From an uncultured Eubacterium sp. (GTDB lineage Bacteria; Bacillota; Clostridia; Lachnospirales; Lachnospiraceae), in NCBI GenBank assembly GCA_905236225.1, contig CAJOPM010000069.1:1-20409 (forward strand): a DNA stretch of 20,409 nt, read 5' to 3'. Below, piece after piece: positions 1-6,397 of the stretch. A program made the position numbers and the translations under genes. The stretch's first letter is position 1; each line of letters opens with the position of its first letter. The notes below the pieces were generated by a model. The model ran no database searches. It was not told the DNA's origin and saw nothing but the letters and a program-made list of their open reading frames with translations.

Positions 1-18
1 GCGCATCAAAAGCGGAGC

Positions 19-115
19 GTATATCTCAGACGGAGATTGAACCCCGCCTGAGACAAGTTTCTCTCCCCCGCCTACGCTTTGCTTAGGGGCGGGGGTCATC
101 TCGTCTGAGATATAC
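19..115. repeat. Palindromic intergenic repeat, copy 1
   Basis: A 97-bp element bounded by a perfect 14-bp inverted repeat, GTATATCTCAGACG at 19-32 and its reverse complement at 102-115. The stem continues (34-37 with 98-101) after one bulged G. Inside is a second strong hairpin, CCCCCGCC at 65-72 against GGCGGGGG at 88-95, with a TACGCTTTGCTTAG-type loop. A third related motif at 43-56 reads GTCTCAGGCGGGGT on the minus strand. A related copy lies at the right end of the window in the opposite orientation. No ORF fits inside. This looks like a REP/MITE-type non-coding repeat. It is not a simple terminator, because purA has its own immediately beside it. Confidence 0.8.
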
Positions 116-121
116 AAAAAA

Positions 122-141
122 CCGGCATCATAGGATGCCGG
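122..141 (-). terminator. Rho-independent terminator of purA
   Basis: Perfect 8-bp stem CCGGCATC (122-129) with GATGCCGG (134-141) and loop ATAG. Read on the minus strand it is followed at once by TTTTTT (116-121). It starts 8 bases beyond the purA stop codon. Confidence 0.93.
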
Positions 142-148
142 CCTTATA

Positions 149-1429
149 TTAATTGTTACGATATATAATATCATCTCTTCCCGGTCCGTTAGAGACCATG
201 GTAATCGGGAATCCTATCTGTTTTTCTACAAACTCGATATAGTTGCGGCAATTTTGCGGAAGTTCTTCATACTTCCTAATGCCTCTAATATCGCACTTCC
301 ATCCCGGCAGAACCTCTAAATGAGGCTTTGCCTTCTCAAGCTTAACTGTAGTCGGAAAATCTGTAGTAAGCTCGCCATCAATCTCATAAGCAGTACATAC
401 CGGAATCTCATCGAGATATCCTAAGACATCAAGCACTGTAAATGCAACATCTGTAGTTCCCTGTATACGGCAACCATACTTAGATGCAACACAGTCAAAC
501 CATCCCATTCTACGAGGACGACCTGTAGTTGCTCCGAATTCTCCACCGTCGCCTCCGCGTTTTCTAAGCTCATCTGCCTCATCACCGAAAATCTCGGAAA
601 CAAATGCTCCTGCTCCTACAGCTGAAGAATAAGCCTTACATACCGTGATAATCTTCTTAATCTCATAAGGCGGAATACCTGCTCCGATTGCTCCGTATGA
701 AGCAAGCGTAGAAGATGATGTCACCATTGGATATATACCGTGATCCGGATCCTTAAGCGAACCAAGCTGACCTTCTAAAAGGATTTCTTTGCCTTCTTGT
801 ATGGCTTCGTATAAAAATTTAGACACATCGCAAACGTAAGGAGCCACCATATCTCTATACTCATGAAGCTCTGCCATGATATCGTCTACCTTAAGTTCAT
901 CTTTATGATAAAGCTCTCTAAGCAGAACATTCTTAAGCTCGCATACTTTCTTTGCTTTTTCAAGCAGCACCTCATCATCAAAGAGCTCACTTACCTGAAA
1001 TCCTATTTTTGAGAATTTGTCTGAATAAAACGGAGCTATACCTGACTTAGTCGATCCAAAGGATTTACCTGCCAGTCTTTCCTCTTCATACTGATCAAAA
1101 AGGACATGATAAGACATAACCACCTGAGCTCTGTCTGAAACCTTAATCTTAGGCATAGGAACATTCTTATCTGTGACTGACTTTATTTCGTTGAAAAGTT
1201 TTTTAACGTCTAAAGCCACACCATTTCCTATAACGCTGGTAGTATGCCCGTAAAATACTCCCGAAGGCAATGTATGAAGGGCAAATTTCCCATAATCATT
1301 AACTATAGTGTGTCCGGCATTAGCACCACCCTGGAAACGTACTATGATATCTGCCTGTTTTGCGAGCATATCGGTAATCTTACCTTTACCTTCATCGCCC
1401 CAGTTCGCACCTACAACTGCCTTAACCAT
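149..1429 (-). CDS. purA: Adenylosuccinate synthetase
   Basis: Joins IMP and aspartate using GTP to give adenylosuccinate, the first committed step to AMP in the cytoplasm. The 426-residue product is full length for the family. It has the N-terminal GTP/IMP loop WGDEGKGK (residues 10-17, with the expected catalytic Asp12), NAGHTI with His40, the GSTKSGIAPFYSDK segment, DPDHGIYPMVTSS, and the C-terminal TTGRPRRMGW and SNGPGR segments. Several signatures differ from the Escherichia coli-type enzyme: NW for QW in the loop, EGQLGSLKD where EGAQGTLLD is usual, and SKIGFQV where VARRGLR carries an IMP-phosphate Arg. From memory this is a variant normal in Lachnospiraceae, so I read it as the housekeeping enzyme. 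The start is set by AGGAGG about 11 bases upstream. It has its own promoter and terminator. Confidence 0.95.
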   Translation of the reverse strand: MVKAVVGANWGDEGKGKITDMLAKQADIIVRFQGGANAGHTIVNDYGKFALHTLPSGVFYGHTTSVIGNGVALDVKKLFNEIKSVTDKNVPMPKIKVSDRAQVVMSYHVLFDQYEEERLAGKSFGSTKSGIAPFYSDKFSKIGFQVSELFDDEVLLEKAKKVCELKNVLLRELYHKDELKVDDIMAELHEYRDMVAPYVCDVSKFLYEAIQEGKEILLEGQLGSLKDPDHGIYPMVTSSSTLASYGAIGAGIPPYEIKKIITVCKAYSSAVGAGAFVSEIFGDEADELRKRGGDGGEFGATTGRPRRMGWFDCVASKYGCRIQGTTDVAFTVLDVLGYLDEIPVCTAYEIDGELTTDFPTTVKLEKAKPHLEVLPGWKCDIRGIRKYEELPQNCRNYIEFVEKQIGFPITMVSNGPGRDDIIYRNN

Positions 1430-1472
1430 ATCTTTAGTTCCTCCTGTAACTTTAACCTCTTACATAGATTCA

Positions 1473-1489
1473 GCCGTGGTAATCACGGC
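1473..1489 (-). other. Leader hairpin upstream of purA
   Basis: Perfect 6-bp stem GCCGTG/CACGGC around a 5-nt loop, about 45 bases before the purA start and inside the predicted 80-nt leader. There is no U-run, so it is not a terminator by itself. It does not match the purine (xpt-type) riboswitch core. It may be a stability or regulatory element of unknown function. Confidence 0.4.
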
Positions 1490-1516
1490 CGCCAAACTTT
1501 ATCGTACCAAAGCATA

Positions 1517-1545
1517 ATTTTATACTATTAGTAAAATAAATTCAA
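1517..1545 (-). promoter_or_regulatory. purA promoter (sigma-A type)
   Basis: On the minus strand: -35 TTGAAT (1545-1540), 17-bp spacer, -10 TAAAAT (1522-1517). It lies directly against the hairpin that ends the upstream operon, and predicts transcription starting near 1510 with a leader of about 80 nt. Confidence 0.65.
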
Positions 1546-1585
1546 TAGTTAGTTCAAGTCTCGCTTTCGAGGCTTGAACTAACTA
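1546..1585 (-). terminator. Long hairpin ending the rhomboid-glnS-thioesterase operon
   Basis: An 18-bp stem with a 4-nt loop: 13 perfect pairs (TAGTTAGTTCAAG with CTTGAACTAACTA) plus five inner pairs, one of them G-U. It starts 10 bases beyond the thioesterase stop. Only a weak U-rich tail follows on the minus strand (TTGAATTTATTTT), so it may work as a terminator or as a 3'-end stabiliser. It also separates this operon from the purA promoter. Confidence 0.65.
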
Positions 1586-1595
1586 AACTTTTACT

Positions 1596-2033
1596 CTATT
1601 CCTGAAGATTTTTAATCAGCTCATCAACATCCATCTCTTTACTTAGAAAATGATAAGTAATAACAGAAGTTGTCAGCTGCACATTGTTCTGATTATATAC
1701 ATCTATCTGCACTACGCACAGTAATTTGCCGGACTTTACCACTTTACCCTTTACAATCAGCTCATCACCGACTTTTCCGGCTCTAAGATAACTGATGCTT
1801 GCATTAACAGTTGTAACCATACGTCCTTTAGATGAAGCTGTTACACCTCCTACGGTATCTGATACTGTAAATAACAATCCGCCATGAATAGAACCTATTG
1901 GATTGGAATGGTCTTTTGTAAGAACTAATCGACCTTCGGCAGCACCATCTTCTATATGCGTAATCAAAAGTCCTATTTGTCTTATAAATCCCGGTGATGT
2001 ATTTCTGAATTCTTTGAGTTTTTCGTAGTCCAT
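1596..2033 (-). CDS. PaaI-type hotdog-fold thioesterase
   Basis: A 145-residue single-domain protein of the hotdog thioesterase superfamily (PaaI/YbgC-like acyl-CoA hydrolases). The family signature is visible as SIHGGLLFTVSDTVGG (residues 48-63), with the HGG oxyanion segment at 50-52 and a candidate catalytic Asp59. A beta-strand core follows with TTVNASISYLRAG and a final ITYHFL strand. It probably hydrolyses an acyl-CoA thioester; the substrate cannot be read from the sequence. It is the last gene of the operon and starts one base after the DegV stop codon, so translation is likely coupled. Nothing links it clearly to glnS or the other operon members. Confidence 0.85.
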   Translation of the reverse strand: MDYEKLKEFRNTSPGFIRQIGLLITHIEDGAAEGRLVLTKDHSNPIGSIHGGLLFTVSDTVGGVTASSKGRMVTTVNASISYLRAGKVGDELIVKGKVVKSGKLLCVVQIDVYNQNNVQLTTSVITYHFLSKEMDVDELIKNLQE

Positions 2034-2034
2034 A

Positions 2035-2901
2035 TTATGCCTTTCTCATCTTAGTAGCTGTAACCGCTAAAGCGCCCGGACCTATATGACATGAAATGCT
2101 AAGTGAAAGCGGATTTATAAATAACCCTTCATCCTTGAATTCAGAGACAATCTCTTTTTTGAATTCTTCTGCCGCATCCCTATCCTTCGTATAAGCAATA
2201 TCAAGGTAACATCCGCTTCCGTCTTTAGAATCAAAACGATTCTTAAGATCTGCCTTAATTGCATCCGTCATTATCTTCTTCGCAAGCTTCATGGTTCTGG
2301 CTTTTGAAAATGCATCCAGTTTTTCACCTTGAATCTGAAGCACAGGCTTAATTTTAAGTAATGTTCCCAAAGCTGCTGCAGCCGGCGTAATCCTACCGCC
2401 TTTTTTTAAATACTCTAAAGTATTAAGCGTAATATATATAGTAGAATCAAACTTGGTTTTTTCTAAGTAATCCCTGATTTCTTCAGCATTTGCGCCTTCG
2501 TCTGCCATTTCCATCGCACACATGACCGAACGTCTTTGTGTAACTGATATTCTCTGATTATTAACGACGCACACCTTGCCCTCATAGTCCTGCGATACCA
2601 TATATGCAGTCTCACAGGAGCTTGACAGACCCGATGACATCGGTATATGAACTATTTGATCATAATCTTTGAGCAATTTGTCCCAAAGCGCTGTAACATC
2701 TCCGACTGCCGGCTGCGAAGTAGATATCTTAGCTCCGCCTTCAAGTTTTTCATAGAATTGTTCCTGCGTCAGATCAATATCTTCGTAGTAAAGCTTATCG
2801 TCGATAAAGAACGGCATCGGTATGACGCTGATATTCATATCCTTACCTTCTGATTGTGTTATTCCACTGTTGCTGTCTGTAACTATGGCAACTTTTCCCA
2901 T
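2035..2901 (-). CDS. DegV family fatty-acid-binding protein
   Basis: A 288-residue DegV protein. The family binds a single fatty acid between two domains, and its characterised members (FakB) present fatty acids to the kinase FakA for phosphorylation before phospholipid synthesis. Visible hallmarks are the N-terminal VAIVTDSNSG (4-13), the conserved KISTSQP (58-64) with the polar residues expected to hold the carboxylate, an IPMSSGLS segment, and GGRITP near mid-protein. The C-terminal SLSISCHIGPGALAVT also fits the family. The gene has TAA one base before the thioesterase ATG and follows the DUF2225 gene by 13 bases. Firmicutes usually carry several DegV paralogues, so the exact lipid and partner are unknown. 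Confidence 0.9.
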   Translation of the reverse strand: MGKVAIVTDSNSGITQSEGKDMNISVIPMPFFIDDKLYYEDIDLTQEQFYEKLEGGAKISTSQPAVGDVTALWDKLLKDYDQIVHIPMSSGLSSSCETAYMVSQDYEGKVCVVNNQRISVTQRRSVMCAMEMADEGANAEEIRDYLEKTKFDSTIYITLNTLEYLKKGGRITPAAAALGTLLKIKPVLQIQGEKLDAFSKARTMKLAKKIMTDAIKADLKNRFDSKDGSGCYLDIAYTKDRDAAEEFKKEIVSEFKDEGLFINPLSLSISCHIGPGALAVTATKMRKA

Positions 2902-2914
2902 TTTTAATCTCCAT

Positions 2915-3676
2915 TTACTTTTTCTTTAGTTCTTCTATTATTTTTTCTTTAAGTTCTAACGCCAAATCCTTGATTCGTCTGGGCGCCATCTGATTAACGA
3001 GCACTGTAGAGACTTGTTTGGAGGCAATTTCAAAATCCTTGAAATGATATGCCATATATCCCACAAGATAATCCACAGTTATCTCATCCATTCCCGCCAT
3101 CGGGAAATATTCCTCTGATATTGCCTTGGTAAATCCATCATATGCTCTACGGTAGAACAACTCACTTTGTGTAGCCAGCTTTGCTTTAGTGTCCTCATTT
3201 TTAATCTCAAGGAGCTTCTCTTCCATAAGCCAATGCACAATCAGGTTATAGTAGGCCTTCTCACTGAGTTTTCCAAGCTTAACTTCAGCACATTTAAGAG
3301 CCTGCAAATATGCACCTATTGCCTCATCATATGAAATAACCGGACTCTCACTCTCTTCTTTAGGCTCAAACGTTTCACTTATATTAGCTGTAATAAGACG
3401 TCTTTGCGTTCCGGATATATGATCAAAATATGCCGGCATAGCCGCATAACCGCAATGCGGGCAAAAAAGCATCTGATATTTTAAAATATCCACGTCCTTC
3501 ATTCTGGGACGAAGGTCAATATCCGCACCTAAACGCCTTACTCGGTTACTCTTAACCGTTTTATGTTTAAAATCCTCATCACAAATCGGACAATGATATG
3601 TCTTGGCAAATATAGCCTCAGCTTCTTTTTTGATTAACTCTTCAGGGCTGATTTCCTGATTCTCTTCGCTTCCCAT
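2915..3676 (-). CDS. DUF2225 zinc-binding protein
   Basis: A 253-residue protein of the DUF2225 family, common in clostridia and of unknown function. The N-terminal region carries two CxxC knuckles, CPIC (29-32) and CPHCGYA (72-78), which together would hold one zinc ion. The conserved stretch RVRRLGADIDLRPR (45-58) lies between them. The remaining roughly 170 residues look all-helical and resemble a TPR-like scaffold, with paired helices such as YDEAIGAYLQALKCAEVK. No signal peptide or membrane segment is visible, so it is probably cytoplasmic. It lies 13 bases after glnS and 13 before the DegV gene, inside the operon. The family name is a recognition call; a catalytic role cannot be inferred. 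Confidence 0.85.
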   Translation of the reverse strand: MGSEENQEISPEELIKKEAEAIFAKTYHCPICDEDFKHKTVKSNRVRRLGADIDLRPRMKDVDILKYQMLFCPHCGYAAMPAYFDHISGTQRRLITANISETFEPKEESESPVISYDEAIGAYLQALKCAEVKLGKLSEKAYYNLIVHWLMEEKLLEIKNEDTKAKLATQSELFYRRAYDGFTKAISEEYFPMAGMDEITVDYLVGYMAYHFKDFEIASKQVSTVLVNQMAPRRIKDLALELKEKIIEELKKK

Positions 3677-3689
3677 ATAACAATCCTTC

Positions 3690-5348
3690 CTACTGCTTAG
3701 GCAGTTTATATGAACTCTTTAATGATACGATTCTGTTAAATACATATTTATCATCTGTTGATTCCTTTGCATCAACACAGTAGAACCCATGTCTTACAAA
3801 CTGGAATCTGTCATATGCCTTAGCACCTTCAAATGCAGGCTCTATCATACAGTTTTCGTATTTTACCAATGAATTGGGATTAAGGTTTAAATTTCCCTCT
3901 TCATCTTTAACGCCTTTTTCTTCGTCTATTATATTTTCATAATCTCTTGCCAATGCCTTAATAGCTGTGGATGCGTTAACCCAATGAATTGTTCCTTTAA
4001 CTTTGCGGCCGTCGGGACTGTTTCCGCCTCGAGATGCCGGATCATAGGTACAGTGTATTTCAACCACTCGTCCTTCATCATCTTTAATGAAGCTTTCGCA
4101 TTTAACGAAGTATGTCTGCATCAGGCGCACTTCATTACCCGGAAACATTCTAAAGTATTTCTTTGGCGGCACTTCCATAAAATCTTCTCTATCAATATAG
4201 ATTTCTCTTGAGAACGGAACTTTTCTTGTGCCAAGTGCTTCATTTTCGGGATTATTTATCACATCAAAATATTCTATCTTTCCTTCAGGATAATTATCAA
4301 TAATAACCTTGATTGGATCTTTTACAGCCATATATCTTGGCGCACCCATTCTAAGATCTTCTCTCTGGCAATATTCAAGCATAGCATAATCAGATACTGA
4401 GTTTGACTTTGATACTCCTGAAAGTTCTATAAAACGCTTTATAGCATCAGCGGTAAAGCCTCTTCTTCTAAGCCCTGAGAGCGAGACTATTCTCGGATCA
4501 TCCCATCCGTCTACAATCCCATCTTCTACAAGCTTCTTAATATAGCGTTTTCCGGTTACAATATCTTTTAGATAAAGCTTAGCAAACTCAATCTGCTTTG
4601 GCGGATGCTCAACTTCCGTCTCCTTTACCACCCAATCATAAAGAGGTCTGTGATCCTCAAATTCAAGGGTACATATAGAATGCGTAACACCTTCTATACT
4701 GTCTTCCATTGGATGCGCAAAATCATACATCGGATAAATACACCACTTATCACCGGTTCTATGATGTGCAATATGCGCAACTCTATAGATTATCGGGTCT
4801 CTCATATTAATGTTTGCAGATGACATATCAATGCGTGCTCTAAGAACCATCTTACCGTCCTCAACCTGCCCCGATTTCATCTTCTCAAACAACATAAGAT
4901 TCTCTTCTATACTTCTGTTACTGTAGGGGTCTTCTTTCCCGGGCTCTGTCAGCGTCCCTCTGTATTGTCTGATTTCATCGGGACTAAGCTCAGATACATA
5001 TGCCTTACCCTTTTTAATAAGCTTAACAGCAGCTTCATACATCTGATCAAAGTAGTCAGATGCATAATAAATCTTGTCGTATTTGGCTCCAAGCCAATCA
5101 ATATCTTCTATAATAGAACGTGCAAATTCTTCCTTCTCTTTGGTAGGATTAGTATCGTCAAATCTCATATTAAATTTGCCGCCGTATTCTTTCGCCAAAC
5201 CATAGTTAAGAAGTATTGACTTAGCGTGTCCTATATGAAGGAATCCGTTTGGCTCAGGCGGGAAACGAGTACAAATCCCCTCGTAAGTCCCCTCTTTTAA
5301 ATCCTCATCTATAATATTTTCAATAAAATTTCTGGACGTATTATCCAT
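3690..5348 (-). CDS. glnS: Glutaminyl-tRNA synthetase
   Basis: Class I aminoacyl-tRNA synthetase charging tRNA-Gln with glutamine directly. The 552-residue protein starts with the catalytic Rossmann fold: PPEPNGFLHIGHAKS (residues 30-44) contains the HIGH motif at 38-41, and RFDDTNPTKE follows at 62-71. TGDKWCIYPMYDFAHP (198-213) and GLRRRGFT (292-299) are typical of the family. The second signature (KMSKS loop; MSKR in the E. coli enzyme) appears as VTGKR at 264-268, keeping the Lys-Arg but losing the Met-Ser. The C-terminal anticodon-binding beta-barrels are present, ending near KSSYKLPKQ. It has no YqeY-like extension. Gaps of 15 and 13 bases to its neighbours place it in the middle of the operon. 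No T-box leader is visible. Confidence 0.96.
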   Translation of the reverse strand: MDNTSRNFIENIIDEDLKEGTYEGICTRFPPEPNGFLHIGHAKSILLNYGLAKEYGGKFNMRFDDTNPTKEKEEFARSIIEDIDWLGAKYDKIYYASDYFDQMYEAAVKLIKKGKAYVSELSPDEIRQYRGTLTEPGKEDPYSNRSIEENLMLFEKMKSGQVEDGKMVLRARIDMSSANINMRDPIIYRVAHIAHHRTGDKWCIYPMYDFAHPMEDSIEGVTHSICTLEFEDHRPLYDWVVKETEVEHPPKQIEFAKLYLKDIVTGKRYIKKLVEDGIVDGWDDPRIVSLSGLRRRGFTADAIKRFIELSGVSKSNSVSDYAMLEYCQREDLRMGAPRYMAVKDPIKVIIDNYPEGKIEYFDVINNPENEALGTRKVPFSREIYIDREDFMEVPPKKYFRMFPGNEVRLMQTYFVKCESFIKDDEGRVVEIHCTYDPASRGGNSPDGRKVKGTIHWVNASTAIKALARDYENIIDEEKGVKDEEGNLNLNPNSLVKYENCMIEPAFEGAKAYDRFQFVRHGFYCVDAKESTDDKYVFNRIVSLKSSYKLPKQ

Positions 5349-5363
5349 ATATTTATAACTCCC

Positions 5364-6215
5364 TTATTGTATTTTTATGTGTTTATGTGTAAAAAGATGA
5401 TCCTGGCAATATTCATAATTGCCGTCACATTTTGAGCAGAATCTAAACTGCAGATTAGGATTGTCGAGCTCACTTCTGCCGCAAACTACACATCTGTGCT
5501 TAGATATTCTGCCTGAATTTCCAGATGCCGATTGTTTAGCCTGCGCCCTAAACTGCGCTCTTCTTCGCATCTGCTTTGGTGATATACGATTGTAATTTCT
5601 TGTGGTAAGAAAAAACAGCAGGAAATTAAGAAGCGACATAAATATTGCCATACGTCCGCCCCATCCTGTCATAATCATATTATACACTACCAAGGCTACA
5701 TAGAAAATGGAAAGCCATTTCATTTTAATCGGTATTATAAAGTAGAGCATAATCTGCATATCCGGATAGCAGACAGCAAAAGCTAAGAATATCGACATAT
5801 TAATATAATATGTTGAAAAGTATCCGCCTATAAGAACCGGACCACCACCCGCTACATAGTATATTCCATATAACAAGAAAGCTCCGAGTATAGTAAATAC
5901 AAAGCCTCCAAACATATATAAATTAAAGCGAAATACGCCCCATGTCCTCTCTAGAGCCGTTCCTAACTGATAATAAAAAATCATCATAATAATAGCCCAG
6001 ATAATACCGGTGCTGGGCGGAATCAAAAGCCAGCTTACAATTCTCCATATCTGTCCGTGCAATATATAATATGGCTCAAGTGTCAGATAACTAAGCACGT
6101 TAGGATTAGTATAATTAATGATGTAGCCTATAATATATCCACCGATGATATAAAGCATCAGGCGCGGAATAGCCAAGTGTCCTATTTTTCTTTCTAACTT
6201 GTCCAGAAATTTCAT
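5364..6215 (-). CDS. Rhomboid-like membrane protein with C-terminal zinc ribbon
   Basis: A 283-residue protein with about six hydrophobic helices (near 19-36, 58-84, 98-122, 138-160, 166-183, 188-204), then a basic linker and a cysteine-rich tail. Rhomboid-superfamily features are GQIWRIVSWLLIPP (54-67) and LERTWG (88-93), but the protease dyad is not intact. The GxSG site reads NMSI around Ser141, and the helix where the catalytic His should lie (GWGGRMAIFMSLLNF) has none. I read it as a pseudo-rhomboid or derlin-like scaffold, not a protease. The tail has CVVC (242-245), CSKC (260-263), Cys270, His273 and His277, a likely zinc ribbon in the cytoplasm. It is the first gene of the glnS operon. 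ATG is preceded by AGGAGC. Confidence 0.72.
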   Translation of the reverse strand: MKFLDKLERKIGHLAIPRLMLYIIGGYIIGYIINYTNPNVLSYLTLEPYYILHGQIWRIVSWLLIPPSTGIIWAIIMMIFYYQLGTALERTWGVFRFNLYMFGGFVFTILGAFLLYGIYYVAGGGPVLIGGYFSTYYINMSIFLAFAVCYPDMQIMLYFIIPIKMKWLSIFYVALVVYNMIMTGWGGRMAIFMSLLNFLLFFLTTRNYNRISPKQMRRRAQFRAQAKQSASGNSGRISKHRCVVCGRSELDNPNLQFRFCSKCDGNYEYCQDHLFTHKHIKIQ

Positions 6216-6247
6216 AAATTGCTCCTATATTCTAATCTCGAATACTT

Positions 6248-6275
6248 ATTATATCACATAAAAAAATTATGTTAA
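6248..6275 (-). promoter_or_regulatory. Promoter of the rhomboid-glnS operon
   Basis: On the minus strand: -35 TTAACA (6275-6270), 16-bp spacer, -10 TATAAT (6253-6248). The predicted start near 6241 leaves a short 25-nt leader with AGGAGC before the ATG at 6215. Confidence 0.7.
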
Positions 6276-6317
6276 GATAACAATTTGAAGGATAATACAT
6301 TCTTTATAGAATTTTAA

Positions 6318-6346
6318 TTGTCTTTTCTAAGTTTATACCTTATAAT
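6318..6346 (+). promoter_or_regulatory. Promoter of the giant activator-like ATPase gene
   Basis: TTGTCT (6318-6323), exactly 17 bp, then a perfect TATAAT (6341-6346). Start expected near 6353, with an AAGGTGAGG ribosome site just before the ATG at 6398. It is divergent from the operon promoter 43 bp away. Confidence 0.8.
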
Positions 6347-6397
6347 AGCAAAATATGCCACAAAATTTACATTATTTCTTATTAATAAGGTGAGGAT

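Noticed and set aside
5349..5363. A T-box or other leader for glnS
   Set aside because: glnS lies 15 bases after the preceding gene; there is no room for such a leader, and none is visible before the operon.
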